Source: a bacterium (GTDB lineage: Bacteria; AUK180). From it: a stretch of DNA of 32,806 bases. The notes below the pieces were generated by a model. It was not told the origin of the DNA. It worked only from the letters and a program-made list of their open reading frames with translations, and did no database searches. Positions 14,777 through 22,411 of the stretch are shown one piece after another (the stretch's first letter is position 1; each line of letters starts with the position of its first letter). Where the stretch lies: positions 1 through 32,806 of the forward strand of contig JAGGYO010000124.1 in assembly GCA_021162505.1 (NCBI GenBank), written 5' to 3'. The translations under genes were made by a program, and so were the position numbers.

Positions 14777-16138
14777 ATGAAAAACGGGAAAGAACCTAAA
14801 CTCATTCAAGGGAATGTCCAAAAAACCATATTAAAACTAACCTTTCATATGTTCTGGGGAATGGTCGCAATGGTAACATTTAATTTAGTGGATACATATT
14901 ATGTAAGTAGATTAGGTACAGACCAATTGGCGGCTATGGCATTCACATTTCCCATAATTATGATATTAAATGGAATTGCACTCGGTATAGGGACAGGAAC
15001 TTCTGCCGTTATATCGGTTGTTTTAGGCCGTGGAGATCACGAAGAAGCAGAGCGTTTAGCCACCGATAGCTTGAGCCTGGGATTCATAGTTGTCTTAATA
15101 TTTATTTTATTCGGTTATCTTACCATTGATCCGGTATTTAAAGCAATGGGAGCAAAGCCTGAAATACTTGCTTATATAAAAAAATATATGCTTATTTGGT
15201 ATGCCGGTGTTCCCTTTGTAGTATTTCCAATGATAGGCAATATGGCTATTCGAGCGACAGGGGATATGAAAACTCCGAGCTTTATTATGATCATGGCGGT
15301 CATAGTAAATATGATATTGGATCCATTATTGATATTCGGTATTGGTATTTTCCCCAAAATGGGTCTTTCCGGAGCTGCTCTTGCAACCGTATTTGCACGA
15401 TTTACCACATTTTCCTTATCATTATATGTACTTGGAATAAGATACAAATTGATAACCTTAAAAATTATTCCCCTAAAAAGAATCCTGCGCTCGTGGGGAA
15501 AGGTCTTGTATATAGGTCTACCCACTGCATTAATGAGGGTGATTCTACCATTGGGAATGGGGATAATCACCAGAATATTAGCGGGTTATGGAAAACACGC
15601 GGTTGCAGGATTTGGTATTGCTACCAGGATTGAATTTTTGGGTTTCACGGTTATAATTGCTCTCTCTTCCGTGATAGCTCCCTTTGTAGGTCAGAACTTA
15701 GGAGCAAAAAAGATAAATAGGATCAATGAAGGTGTAAGATTCAGCAATATCTTTTCTATTTTTTATGGATTGCTCTTGTTTATAATACTTGTTTTTTTGA
15801 GTAAACCAATTGCAATGCTTTTCAATAAAGACCCTAAGGTCATTTATGCCACAATGACATATTTAAAGATCGCTTCATTGGCTTATGGTCTCTACGGAAT
15901 AATGATCATAACGAATTCGGTATTAAATGTCATAAAAAAACCATATTACAGTGCCGGTATAATATTTACACAGATCTTTGTTCTTTATGTACCGCTTGCT
16001 TTTTTAGGATCGTATCTTTTTGGTTTAAAAGGAGTATTTATAGGTGCTTTTTTTGCATACGCACTTGCGGGCCTTTTGAGTTTGTTCATTGAAGGAAAAT
16101 TATTGCACAAACTTGAAATGAAAATTCTTGATACTTGA
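14777..16138 (+). CDS. MATE family efflux transporter
   Basis: MATE proteins export drugs, metabolites or lipid-linked compounds across the inner membrane using Na+ or H+ gradients. The 453-residue product is the usual length and shows about twelve hydrophobic segments in two six-helix halves. Family-like phrases include NLVDTYYVSRLGTDQLAAM (36-54), GIGTGTSAVISVVLGRG (about 72-88), NMAIRATGDMKTPSF (about 156-170), DPLLIFG (about 182-188), and in the second half FGIATRIEF, APFVGQNLGAKK. Transcription seems to begin at the start codon itself. It is a single-gene unit converging on the DUF401 operon; substrate unknown. Confidence 0.92.
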   Translation: MKNGKEPKLIQGNVQKTILKLTFHMFWGMVAMVTFNLVDTYYVSRLGTDQLAAMAFTFPIIMILNGIALGIGTGTSAVISVVLGRGDHEEAERLATDSLSLGFIVVLIFILFGYLTIDPVFKAMGAKPEILAYIKKYMLIWYAGVPFVVFPMIGNMAIRATGDMKTPSFIMIMAVIVNMILDPLLIFGIGIFPKMGLSGAALATVFARFTTFSLSLYVLGIRYKLITLKIIPLKRILRSWGKVLYIGLPTALMRVILPLGMGIITRILAGYGKHAVAGFGIATRIEFLGFTVIIALSSVIAPFVGQNLGAKKINRINEGVRFSNIFSIFYGLLLFIILVFLSKPIAMLFNKDPKVIYATMTYLKIASLAYGLYGIMIITNSVLNVIKKPYYSAGIIFTQIFVLYVPLAFLGSYLFGLKGVFIGAFFAYALAGLLSLFIEGKLLHKLEMKILDT

Positions 16139-16147
16139 AACTGTTTT

Positions 16148-16162
16148 GGGAAAATTATTCCC
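16148..16162. terminator. Small hairpin between converging MATE and DUF401 genes
   Basis: GGGAA and TTCCC pair across AATTA in the 24-base gap between the two stop codons. No T-run follows on either strand, so it is only a weak terminator candidate. Confidence 0.25.
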
Positions 16163-17395
16163 TCATCTATTTAAAAAATAATTCGCTATCAAAGAGAATA
16201 TTGTTAAAAATATCCCGGGAAGCACCATTTTGCCGTACATTTTCATGAGATTTGTATTGAAATATTCCTTTGTGACCAAAAGACAAAGATGCATTGGAGA
16301 AAAAAGTAATCCTATATAACCGCCTAAAAAAAATATCGTAAAATAATAAAAATTGATCTCTCCTGTTTGGGTTAAAAATATAAATGAAATAATTGGAAAG
16401 CCCAAGGAAATAGTACCGATTGTTAAACCGAAAAGCAAACCGAAGAACATAGGAACAAGAAACAGTATTATTTCTAAGGGTACCTGTCCGGCTTCCACGA
16501 TATTCAAAACTCCGTCTTTTATAGTGGAATACTCTACAAAAAATTTGAAGATATAGATAATTGGGATTAAAAGGATCAACTTGAGATTAAAACCCTTCTT
16601 TGCATAAAGCAAAAGACTTTTGACCGAGATTCTTTTCTGTAATGTAAATAGAATACTTAAGAAAAGAATAAGGAGAATTAAATAGAAAAGACCCTTGGGA
16701 AGGAGAACAACCCCTATGACTAAAAAAACAATAGGCCATAGAGTGACCAGTAAAGAAACTATATTGGCTTTTTTAATGACCCTATTGACGATCTGTATTT
16801 TTTTCGAATTGAATATCAATAAAAAAACAAATCCCCCTAAAAAAGCGAACACCATTAGAAAATACTGATGAGAAACAATATTCATGACCGAGGTATTCAA
16901 AAACTCTTTTGAAGAAAGAATTATTATTCCCGGATATAGTATCCATACGGATTCCCAAATATGTCTGAACCAAAAATTTATTACGGCTTCTGTTTCCGGA
17001 GGAAGTCCCGAACCCTTTGTCATCTTCTTTAACATAGGAGCAGATACTAAAGCTCCTCCGGGCATTGGGAATAAACCGATCAAAGCGGGAAAAAAGGGAA
17101 ATAAAAAAACAGGATTCCTAACACTTTTCAACAACATATCGGATGCTGATTTTATAATTCCTTCTCCGTCTATCATAGCTGTGAATGCCACGGTGATCCA
17201 AATAAGGAACATTAATTGGTATGTGGACAATGAGGTTAAACCCATAAAAAGACCCTTGGAAAAAAGAGAAAACCTTAAGAAAAAAAGACCGAATAAAAGC
17301 GTAATTCCCCCCAAGGTAATGATCAACGGATACTTCTTTAAAGAAAAAAAGATAAAGAGTGATATTAAAAAGATAATTTTAATTGCTAATAGCAT
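16163..17395 (-). CDS. DUF401 family integral membrane protein (permease-like)
   Basis: This 410-residue, highly hydrophobic protein has about ten to twelve transmembrane segments. It matches the DUF401/COG1906 group, predicted inner-membrane permeases of unknown substrate. The diagnostic stretch is PALIGLFPMPGGALVSAPML (about 102-121), followed by a conserved NFWFRHIWESVWILYPG. Near the C-terminus are LLFGLTIGTISLGFPI and GGYIGLLFSPMHLCLLVTKEYF. The start overlaps the lipoprotein end by 17 bases with only a weak SD, so translation is probably coupled. It is the last gene of the sugar-epimerase operon; a link to glycan or metabolite transport is possible but unproven. Confidence 0.85.
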   Translation of the reverse strand: MLLAIKIIFLISLFIFFSLKKYPLIITLGGITLLFGLFFLRFSLFSKGLFMGLTSLSTYQLMFLIWITVAFTAMIDGEGIIKSASDMLLKSVRNPVFLFPFFPALIGLFPMPGGALVSAPMLKKMTKGSGLPPETEAVINFWFRHIWESVWILYPGIIILSSKEFLNTSVMNIVSHQYFLMVFAFLGGFVFLLIFNSKKIQIVNRVIKKANIVSLLVTLWPIVFLVIGVVLLPKGLFYLILLILFLSILFTLQKRISVKSLLLYAKKGFNLKLILLIPIIYIFKFFVEYSTIKDGVLNIVEAGQVPLEIILFLVPMFFGLLFGLTIGTISLGFPIISFIFLTQTGEINFYYFTIFFLGGYIGLLFSPMHLCLLVTKEYFNTNLMKMYGKMVLPGIFLTIFSLIANYFLNR

Positions 17396-17897
17396 TTTCT
17401 ATATCTTGAATAATTTTTTTAAGTTCTTTTCTTTCCAAGGAAAAACCCTTTTGCGAGAAAAGGTTATTTGCTTTATGGGCATGAAAAATTATCTTTTCTA
17501 TGATCTCTCTATTATTATTTTCCGTTAAATATAACGATTTTGCAAAATAATAATGTGATATTCCGGAGTATTTGAATTTTTTTACAAAAACAGCAGATAC
17601 GATGGCTGCTCTATTATAAAAAACCTTTCTTTTTTCAGGGTTGATAAGCGCTAATTGGTATAATGAATTGATATAAACAATATATGCATCTTTTGCTTTG
17701 ATCCCATTATTGATCTTTTCATTTAAGGATCCAAGTATATTTTCATAAGCAGCAGTTCTTTTTATTTTATTTCTCAGACCCAAGCTCTTTTCATAGTCCT
17801 TCTTCGCGCGAGCAATGGAAGGGTAGAGTATTGCACATGAGGATAATAAAAAAATGGTTAATAAGGAAAACACCAATATTTTTATATTTCGTCCCAT
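17379..17897 (-). CDS. Lipoprotein with helical repeats, unknown function
   Basis: The 172-residue protein begins with a lipoprotein signal: a hydrophobic stretch FSLLTIFLLSSC whose LSSC lipobox puts the lipidated Cys near residue 21. The mature part is almost wholly helical and Lys-rich, and the alternating A/Y/L spacing is compatible with TPR-like repeats, though no clear consensus is seen. It overlaps both neighbours (16 bases upstream, 17 downstream), which argues for coupled translation. A lipoprotein between sugar-nucleotide enzymes and a permease suggests an envelope-associated role, but I do not recognise it. Confidence 0.75.
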   Translation of the reverse strand: MGRNIKILVFSLLTIFLLSSCAILYPSIARAKKDYEKSLGLRNKIKRTAAYENILGSLNEKINNGIKAKDAYIVYINSLYQLALINPEKRKVFYNRAAIVSAVFVKKFKYSGISHYYFAKSLYLTENNNREIIEKIIFHAHKANNLFSQKGFSLERKELKKIIQDIENAISN

Positions 17898-18364
17898 ATT
17901 TTTTTTATCGTCTCTTCGTTTCCCTTAAGAGAGTTGATTTGTGTAAATAGCTTTTTTATATTAAATGTGGAATAGGACTTATATTTTTTAATATATTTTT
18001 TTAATCTTAATGAGATAAGTCCGAAATCGTTTATATTTTCAATGGCTTTATTCAAGATATAATCTTTTGGCAGTACTTTTAAATTTTTTAATGCCCTTAG
18101 ATCCCCGGAATAATTCAGTAAAATATAGGCGTTTTTCAATTTATCAATATTTTTATAGGGATTAATGAGATCTTTTTGAAATGCTTTTTTCAAAACTTCA
18201 TCATTTTTAAAAAAATAAATGATCTGTCTAATTCCCGGAACCGGAATATAGGGAAGATAGATACGCTCTACTTTCATTAAATGTAAAAAAACATTTTTTA
18301 CACCAGGGGTAATATCAATAATTAATTCCCAAAACCGAGGATTCAAAAGTATTTTTGAATACAC
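17882..18364 (-). CDS. Hypothetical 160-residue protein
   Basis: I do not recognise this protein. It starts with GTG at 18364, directly after the epimerase TAG stop, with GAGG ten bases upstream inside the epimerase end, so coupling is likely. The sequence is helical, Lys/Leu/Ile/Asn-rich, with no signal peptide, no clear membrane segment and no catalytic motif. Tight packing between an epimerase and a lipoprotein in a six-gene operon supports it being real. Its end overlaps the lipoprotein start. Confidence 0.65.
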   Translation of the reverse strand: MYSKILLNPRFWELIIDITPGVKNVFLHLMKVERIYLPYIPVPGIRQIIYFFKNDEVLKKAFQKDLINPYKNIDKLKNAYILLNYSGDLRALKNLKVLPKDYILNKAIENINDFGLISLRLKKYIKKYKSYSTFNIKKLFTQINSLKGNEETIKKIWDEI

Positions 18365-19474
18365 CTATAATAGTCCTCTTTTTTTTAATTCATTGAATGC
18401 TTTATTAAAATTATCCGAAACATGTTGGGTGGAAAGCCACATAAGATAATGTTTTATACCATCCTTTAATGGTACCTGTGCTTTAAAACCAAGAAGTTTT
18501 TTTGCTTTTATTATATCCGCAAAACAGTGTCTTATATCTCCCGGTCTGTATTTATTGACAATGTCAAGATGTGATTCAGGTAAAAGGTGATCTCTCATTA
18601 TTTTTGCTATCATTTTTATTGAAGTTCCTTTTCCGGTACCAAGGTTAATGGATTCAAAATTAGCTTTATCGCTATTCATAGAAAGATAGATACCGTTAAC
18701 AATATCGCTCACATGAATGAAATCTCTTGATTGATTACCATCCTCAAAAATAACGGGTGATTTACCGTTTAATAATCTTGTAGCAAATATGGCGAGTACT
18801 CCGGTATAAGGATTGGACAGCGCCTGTCTTTCTCCGTAAACATTAAAAAATCTAAGGGCAACGGTTGGAACACCGTATGCTAAACCATAGGTATGGAACA
18901 TTTCTTCCTGATCTTTTTTTGTTATTGCATAAAAAGAAGTTGGGTATAAGGGTTTGTTCTCTGTGGTTGTAATGTGTGTAATATGGTCCCCGCAAACGGG
19001 GCATTTCATTTCCCATTTCTTATTATCCAATTGTTCTTCGCTTCTAATCTTAGGGAATACCGTGCCGTGTTTTTTACAAAAATATTCACCTTCGCCGTAA
19101 ATAGACATGGAAGACGCTACTATCATTTTTTTTATATGATTTTCATGTTTGACCAAATAATCAAGCAAAATAGATGTATTATATGTATTTCCTTTAAAAT
19201 ATCTTTTAATGTCATACATAGATTGACCTACCCCAACAAGAGCGGCAAGATGCACTAAAATATCTGTTTCATTAGCAATCTTCTTTAAATTTTCTTTCTT
19301 TTCGTAGGGTTCAAAAAGATATTTTGCTTTTTTATTCAAATAATCCGGTTTTTTACCATGATGAACCTGTTTTTCCAAAGAGTCAATAACCAAGACATCA
19401 TGTCCTTTTGCTATAAGGAGATCAACCAAATGACTTCCGATAAAACCTGCACCGCCCGTAACTGTAATTTTCAT
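18365..19474 (-). CDS. NAD-dependent sugar-nucleotide epimerase with zinc-ribbon-like insertion (dTDP-L-rhamnose 4-epimerase-like)
   Basis: This is an extended short-chain dehydrogenase acting on a nucleotide sugar. The 369-residue protein has the Rossmann loop TGGAGFIG (6-13), the catalytic Ser/Tyr/Lys set VASSMSIYG (about 119-127) and YAITK (182-186), and a FFNVYGERQ substrate-binding stretch. Between the Ser and Tyr motifs an extra segment carries C133, H136, C158 and C161 (YFCKKHG ... CPVCG), which looks like a zinc-binding knuckle. I recall this insertion from WbiB-type dTDP-L-rhamnose 4-epimerases, hence the tentative name. SD GGAGAATG lies in the end of the upstream gene, one base away. 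Its substrate could be the dTDP-rhamnose that the RmlA/RfbC-like genes at 9-10 kb would serve, but this link is inference. Confidence 0.85.
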   Translation of the reverse strand: MKITVTGGAGFIGSHLVDLLIAKGHDVLVIDSLEKQVHHGKKPDYLNKKAKYLFEPYEKKENLKKIANETDILVHLAALVGVGQSMYDIKRYFKGNTYNTSILLDYLVKHENHIKKMIVASSMSIYGEGEYFCKKHGTVFPKIRSEEQLDNKKWEMKCPVCGDHITHITTTENKPLYPTSFYAITKKDQEEMFHTYGLAYGVPTVALRFFNVYGERQALSNPYTGVLAIFATRLLNGKSPVIFEDGNQSRDFIHVSDIVNGIYLSMNSDKANFESINLGTGKGTSIKMIAKIMRDHLLPESHLDIVNKYRPGDIRHCFADIIKAKKLLGFKAQVPLKDGIKHYLMWLSTQHVSDNFNKAFNELKKRGLL

Positions 19475-19475
19475 A

Positions 19476-20444
19476 TCATTCTCCGTTTTTCAGGTATATA
19501 AGAATATCATCAATGATCTTCTTAAGATCAAATTTTGGAGACCATCCGATAAAACTATTTATCTTTTCTATATTTGGTACCCGTCTTTTCATATCTTCAA
19601 AATTTTGCCCCATAACATTTTCATAGGGAATATTGATGATCTTTGAACTTGAATTAGTTATTTTAATGATCTTTTTGGCAAGGTCATTAATTGAAACTTC
19701 TTGTGGATTACCTATATTGAAGATCTGCCCTTCACATTTCTTATTGCCCATGACTTCAATAAGGGCTATTATCACATCATCTATATGGGTAAAACATCGG
19801 GTTTGTTTCCCGTCACCATAAACGGTAATGGTTTTATTTAAAAGTGCTTGCTTAATAAAGCGTGGAACCACCATTCCATAATCACCTACCTGTCCGGGAC
19901 CCGTAGTATTGAATAATCGTACAATTACAAGGGGTAATTTTTTAACATTAAAATAAGCAAGCCCCAAGAACTCATCCAATGCTTTTGTATTGGAATAACT
20001 CCACCTATTAATGGTTGTGGTGCCTAAGACCCTGTCGTCTTCTTCACTTAAAGAATCCTTTTCATTTTTTCCGTATATCTCTGATGTTGAGGTTATTAAG
20101 ACCTTTTTTTTATATTTATTTGCCAATTGAAGAACATTTTCCGTACCCTTTACATTTATTTCAATGGACTTCAATGGGTTATTTATAACATACTCAACTC
20201 CCACAGCAGCAGCAAGATGAAATATGGCATCTATTTGGGGAATTATTTTGTCTAATATTTCAAAATTCATAACGGAATCAAGATAAAATTTAAAATTTTT
20301 ATCCGCCTCGAAATCTTTAATATTTTCTAAAAATCCTGTTGAAAGATCATCAATAACTATGACCTTGTGTCCTTTATTCAAAAGAGATCTTGAAAGGTTT
20401 GAACCAATAAACCCAGCACCGCCTGTTATTAAATATTTACTCAT
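19476..20444 (-). CDS. NAD-dependent sugar-nucleotide dehydratase/decarboxylase (UDP-glucuronate decarboxylase-like)
   Basis: An extended SDR enzyme of 322 residues from ATG 20444. It has the Rossmann loop ITGGAGFIGSNL near the start, FHLAAAVGV (about 75-83), TSTSEIYGK (about 115-123) and the catalytic SYSNTKALDE (Tyr and Lys near 149 and 153). RLFNTTGPGQVGDYGMVVPRF follows. That last pattern and GKNEKDSLSEED resemble UDP-glucuronate decarboxylase (UDP-xylose synthase) and related enzymes. I prefer 20444 over an in-frame ATG at 20462 because SD GAAGGA sits six bases before it and it overlaps the upstream stop by one base (TAATG). Precise reaction not provable from sequence. Confidence 0.82.
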   Translation of the reverse strand: MSKYLITGGAGFIGSNLSRSLLNKGHKVIVIDDLSTGFLENIKDFEADKNFKFYLDSVMNFEILDKIIPQIDAIFHLAAAVGVEYVINNPLKSIEINVKGTENVLQLANKYKKKVLITSTSEIYGKNEKDSLSEEDDRVLGTTTINRWSYSNTKALDEFLGLAYFNVKKLPLVIVRLFNTTGPGQVGDYGMVVPRFIKQALLNKTITVYGDGKQTRCFTHIDDVIIALIEVMGNKKCEGQIFNIGNPQEVSINDLAKKIIKITNSSSKIINIPYENVMGQNFEDMKRRVPNIEKINSFIGWSPKFDLKKIIDDILIYLKNGE

Positions 20445-21451
20445 TATAATTCCTTCACCCATTCATAAAGGGCATCAATTCCAGCATTGGCATTGTATTG
20501 GGGACTCCAATCAAAGACCTTTTTTGCCTTGGCGATATTTGAAATATAAACCTTCTGATCGCCGGGTCGCCATTCCTCAAAAGAATACTCTATTTTATGT
20601 CCTAATTTTTTCTCAATAATATCGATAAATTCCAATAGCGAAAGGGTATTGTTTTTCCCGCCGCCGGCATTAAATACCTGACCTTTTACGGTTTCAATAT
20701 TATTAATGGCTTTTTCATATAGTAGAACAAGATCTTTAACATAGAGCACATCCCTAACTTGTAATCCGTCACCATAGATGTTCAGGGCTTGTCCGTTATT
20801 GGTAGCAATAAGAAAATGTGCTACCCATCCCTGGTCCTCATTACCGAATTGATGATCTCCATAAATACAGGACTGTCTAAATACCACCGTTTTAAAACCA
20901 TATATTCTGGCATAATCTATGAAATATTGATCTCCGGTACCCTTTGAACATCCGTATGGAGAATGAAAATCAAGAGGGAAGTTCTCAGAAATACCCTCAG
21001 GGAAATCTTTATAGCCATAATGTTTATTATCCTTTTTAATGACCTTCACTTTTTCCATTCCGCCATAAACCTTATTTGTAGATGAATAGAGCATTACAGG
21101 CTTTTGTCCTGTTATTCTTGCTCCTTCAAGAACATTGAATGCACCCAAGGCATTGATATTAAAATCTGTCCTGGGATCTTCAACCGATGTAGTAACCGCC
21201 ACTTGTGCGGCAAGGTGAAAGACCACATCAAATTTATGATCTTCAAAAACCTTTTTTACTTCGCCCCAAATACTTACATCTCCCTTTATAAAGGTTACAT
21301 TCTTAAAATTCTTTTGAATAAATTCCAAATTCTTTTCAGTGTTTTTTCTTGAAAGATTATCAAATATAATTATTTCATCATATTTTAAAGCGAAATGTTT
21401 TACGACATTAGTGCCTATAAATCCCGCACCACCTGTAACCAATGCTTTCAT
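20444..21451 (-). CDS. CDP-paratose 2-epimerase-like NAD-dependent enzyme
   Basis: CDP-paratose 2-epimerase makes CDP-tyvelose, a 3,6-dideoxyhexose donor for O-antigen. This 335-residue extended SDR has TGGAGFIGTNV (6-16), HLAAQVAV (about 79-86), YSSTNKVYGG (about 117-126) and the catalytic HSPYGCSKG (about 163-171). RQSCIYGDHQFGNEDQGWVAHF (about 193-214) is the most telling phrase for this subfamily. It heads the six-gene operon, and its promoter faces the divergent DUF58 gene. No CDP-glucose genes (ddhA/ddhB type) occur in the window, so the true nucleotide sugar is uncertain. Confidence 0.85.
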   Translation of the reverse strand: MKALVTGGAGFIGTNVVKHFALKYDEIIIFDNLSRKNTEKNLEFIQKNFKNVTFIKGDVSIWGEVKKVFEDHKFDVVFHLAAQVAVTTSVEDPRTDFNINALGAFNVLEGARITGQKPVMLYSSTNKVYGGMEKVKVIKKDNKHYGYKDFPEGISENFPLDFHSPYGCSKGTGDQYFIDYARIYGFKTVVFRQSCIYGDHQFGNEDQGWVAHFLIATNNGQALNIYGDGLQVRDVLYVKDLVLLYEKAINNIETVKGQVFNAGGGKNNTLSLLEFIDIIEKKLGHKIEYSFEEWRPGDQKVYISNIAKAKKVFDWSPQYNANAGIDALYEWVKEL

Positions 21452-21476
21452 TAATAACTCCTATTCTCAAAAGTAA

Positions 21477-21482
21477 ATTGTA
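21477..21482 (-). promoter_or_regulatory. -10 element of the sugar-epimerase operon
   Basis: TACAAT on the minus strand (21482-21477) stands about 26 bases before the first ATG with SD AGGAG between. Upstream is an A-rich tract, with no good -35 box. It is divergent from the DUF58 promoter only about 30 bases away. Confidence 0.4.
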
Positions 21483-21510
21483 CCTTTTTTTATGTTTTTT
21501 TTCAAATTTT

Positions 21511-21519
21511 TGGTATCAT
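21511..21519 (+). promoter_or_regulatory. Extended -10 promoter of the DUF58 gene, leaderless type
   Basis: TGG-TATCAT (-10 at 21514-21519) follows a TTTT tract, like the MATE promoter. ATG 21527 comes after seven bases, so transcription would start at or next to the start codon. No SD is present before that ATG. Confidence 0.55.
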
Positions 21520-21526
21520 ATGATTT

Positions 21527-22411
21527 ATGAATGAGAATGATTTCATTGATCAATTAAATAGTTATGCCCATGCATTGGAAAAAGTGAAAATATCCGGGAA
21601 CAAAATACTTCACGGCTTATTTTCCGGGATCCACAAAAGTTCTTATTTGGGTTTTGGAGCAGATTTTGAAGACAATAGAGAGTATAATTACGGCGATAAT
21701 TTAAAGCTCATCAATTGGCCGTTATGGGGTCGAACAGAAAAACTCTTTGTTAAAAGATTCAAGGAAGAGACCAATACGGACATATATATTATTCTTGATG
21801 ATTCCCTATCTATGCTTTATCCACAAGGATCTCTTTCAAAATTTCACATGGCTAAATACCTGGCGGCATTATTGGGAATAGTATTTTTTAATCAACTGGA
21901 TCGTGTTGGTTTTTACCCTCTTTCAGGCGATCCGGCACTATTAACCCCAGCAAGAGGCGAAGAAGCTAAATATCATTTCATTAATAAAGTTGCCAAAATG
22001 AAAATAGGGAGCAAAGGCAGATTTCTAAGTGCTATGGAATATTTTACTGCAAATGTACACAGAAGAGGAATAATAATTTTACTTTCGGATCTTATATATC
22101 CAATAGAGGAATTGAATATGGGTTTGAACCATCTTAAATTTGAAGATCATCTGATCATTTCAATAAAAATAGAGCATTCCTTTGAGATTGACCCCGTTTT
22201 TTCAAAGGGATCCTACTTTGATCCTGAAAATTCTGTTAAAAAAGTGAGTGTATCCACACAAGAAAAAAAAGATTATTTGAAAAATTTTGAAAAACGGAAT
22301 AAGGAAATTAGAGAGATCTTTTTGGAAAAAGAGATCATTTATCATCCCATAGATACAAACACCGATATACTAAAATTTCTCACAGATCTGCAAACAAGGA
22401 GTGCTTTATGA
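21527..22411 (+). CDS. DUF58 domain protein (vWA-like)
   Basis: DUF58 proteins are usually encoded beside MoxR AAA+ ATPases and are thought to help assemble or fold other protein complexes. The 294-residue product has the family core GFGADFEDNREYNYGDNLKLINWPLWGRTEKLFVKRF (about 44-80, shown here only to mark its extent) followed by a vWA-like strand IYIILDDSLSMLY (about 86-98) with an intact DxSxS metal site. ATG 21527 lacks an SD and follows an extended -10 box. The next gene starts within its stop (ATGA). No moxR is adjacent, which is less usual. Confidence 0.88.
   Translation: MNENDFIDQLNSYAHALEKVKISGNKILHGLFSGIHKSSYLGFGADFEDNREYNYGDNLKLINWPLWGRTEKLFVKRFKEETNTDIYIILDDSLSMLYPQGSLSKFHMAKYLAALLGIVFFNQLDRVGFYPLSGDPALLTPARGEEAKYHFINKVAKMKIGSKGRFLSAMEYFTANVHRRGIIILLSDLIYPIEELNMGLNHLKFEDHLIISIKIEHSFEIDPVFSKGSYFDPENSVKKVSVSTQEKKDYLKNFEKRNKEIREIFLEKEIIYHPIDTNTDILKFLTDLQTRSAL

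Noticed and set aside
20445..20462. Upstream ATG 20462 for the UDP-glucuronate-decarboxylase-like gene
   Set aside because: It lies in the previous gene's coding end without SD; ATG 20444 has GAAGGA and overlaps the stop by one base.
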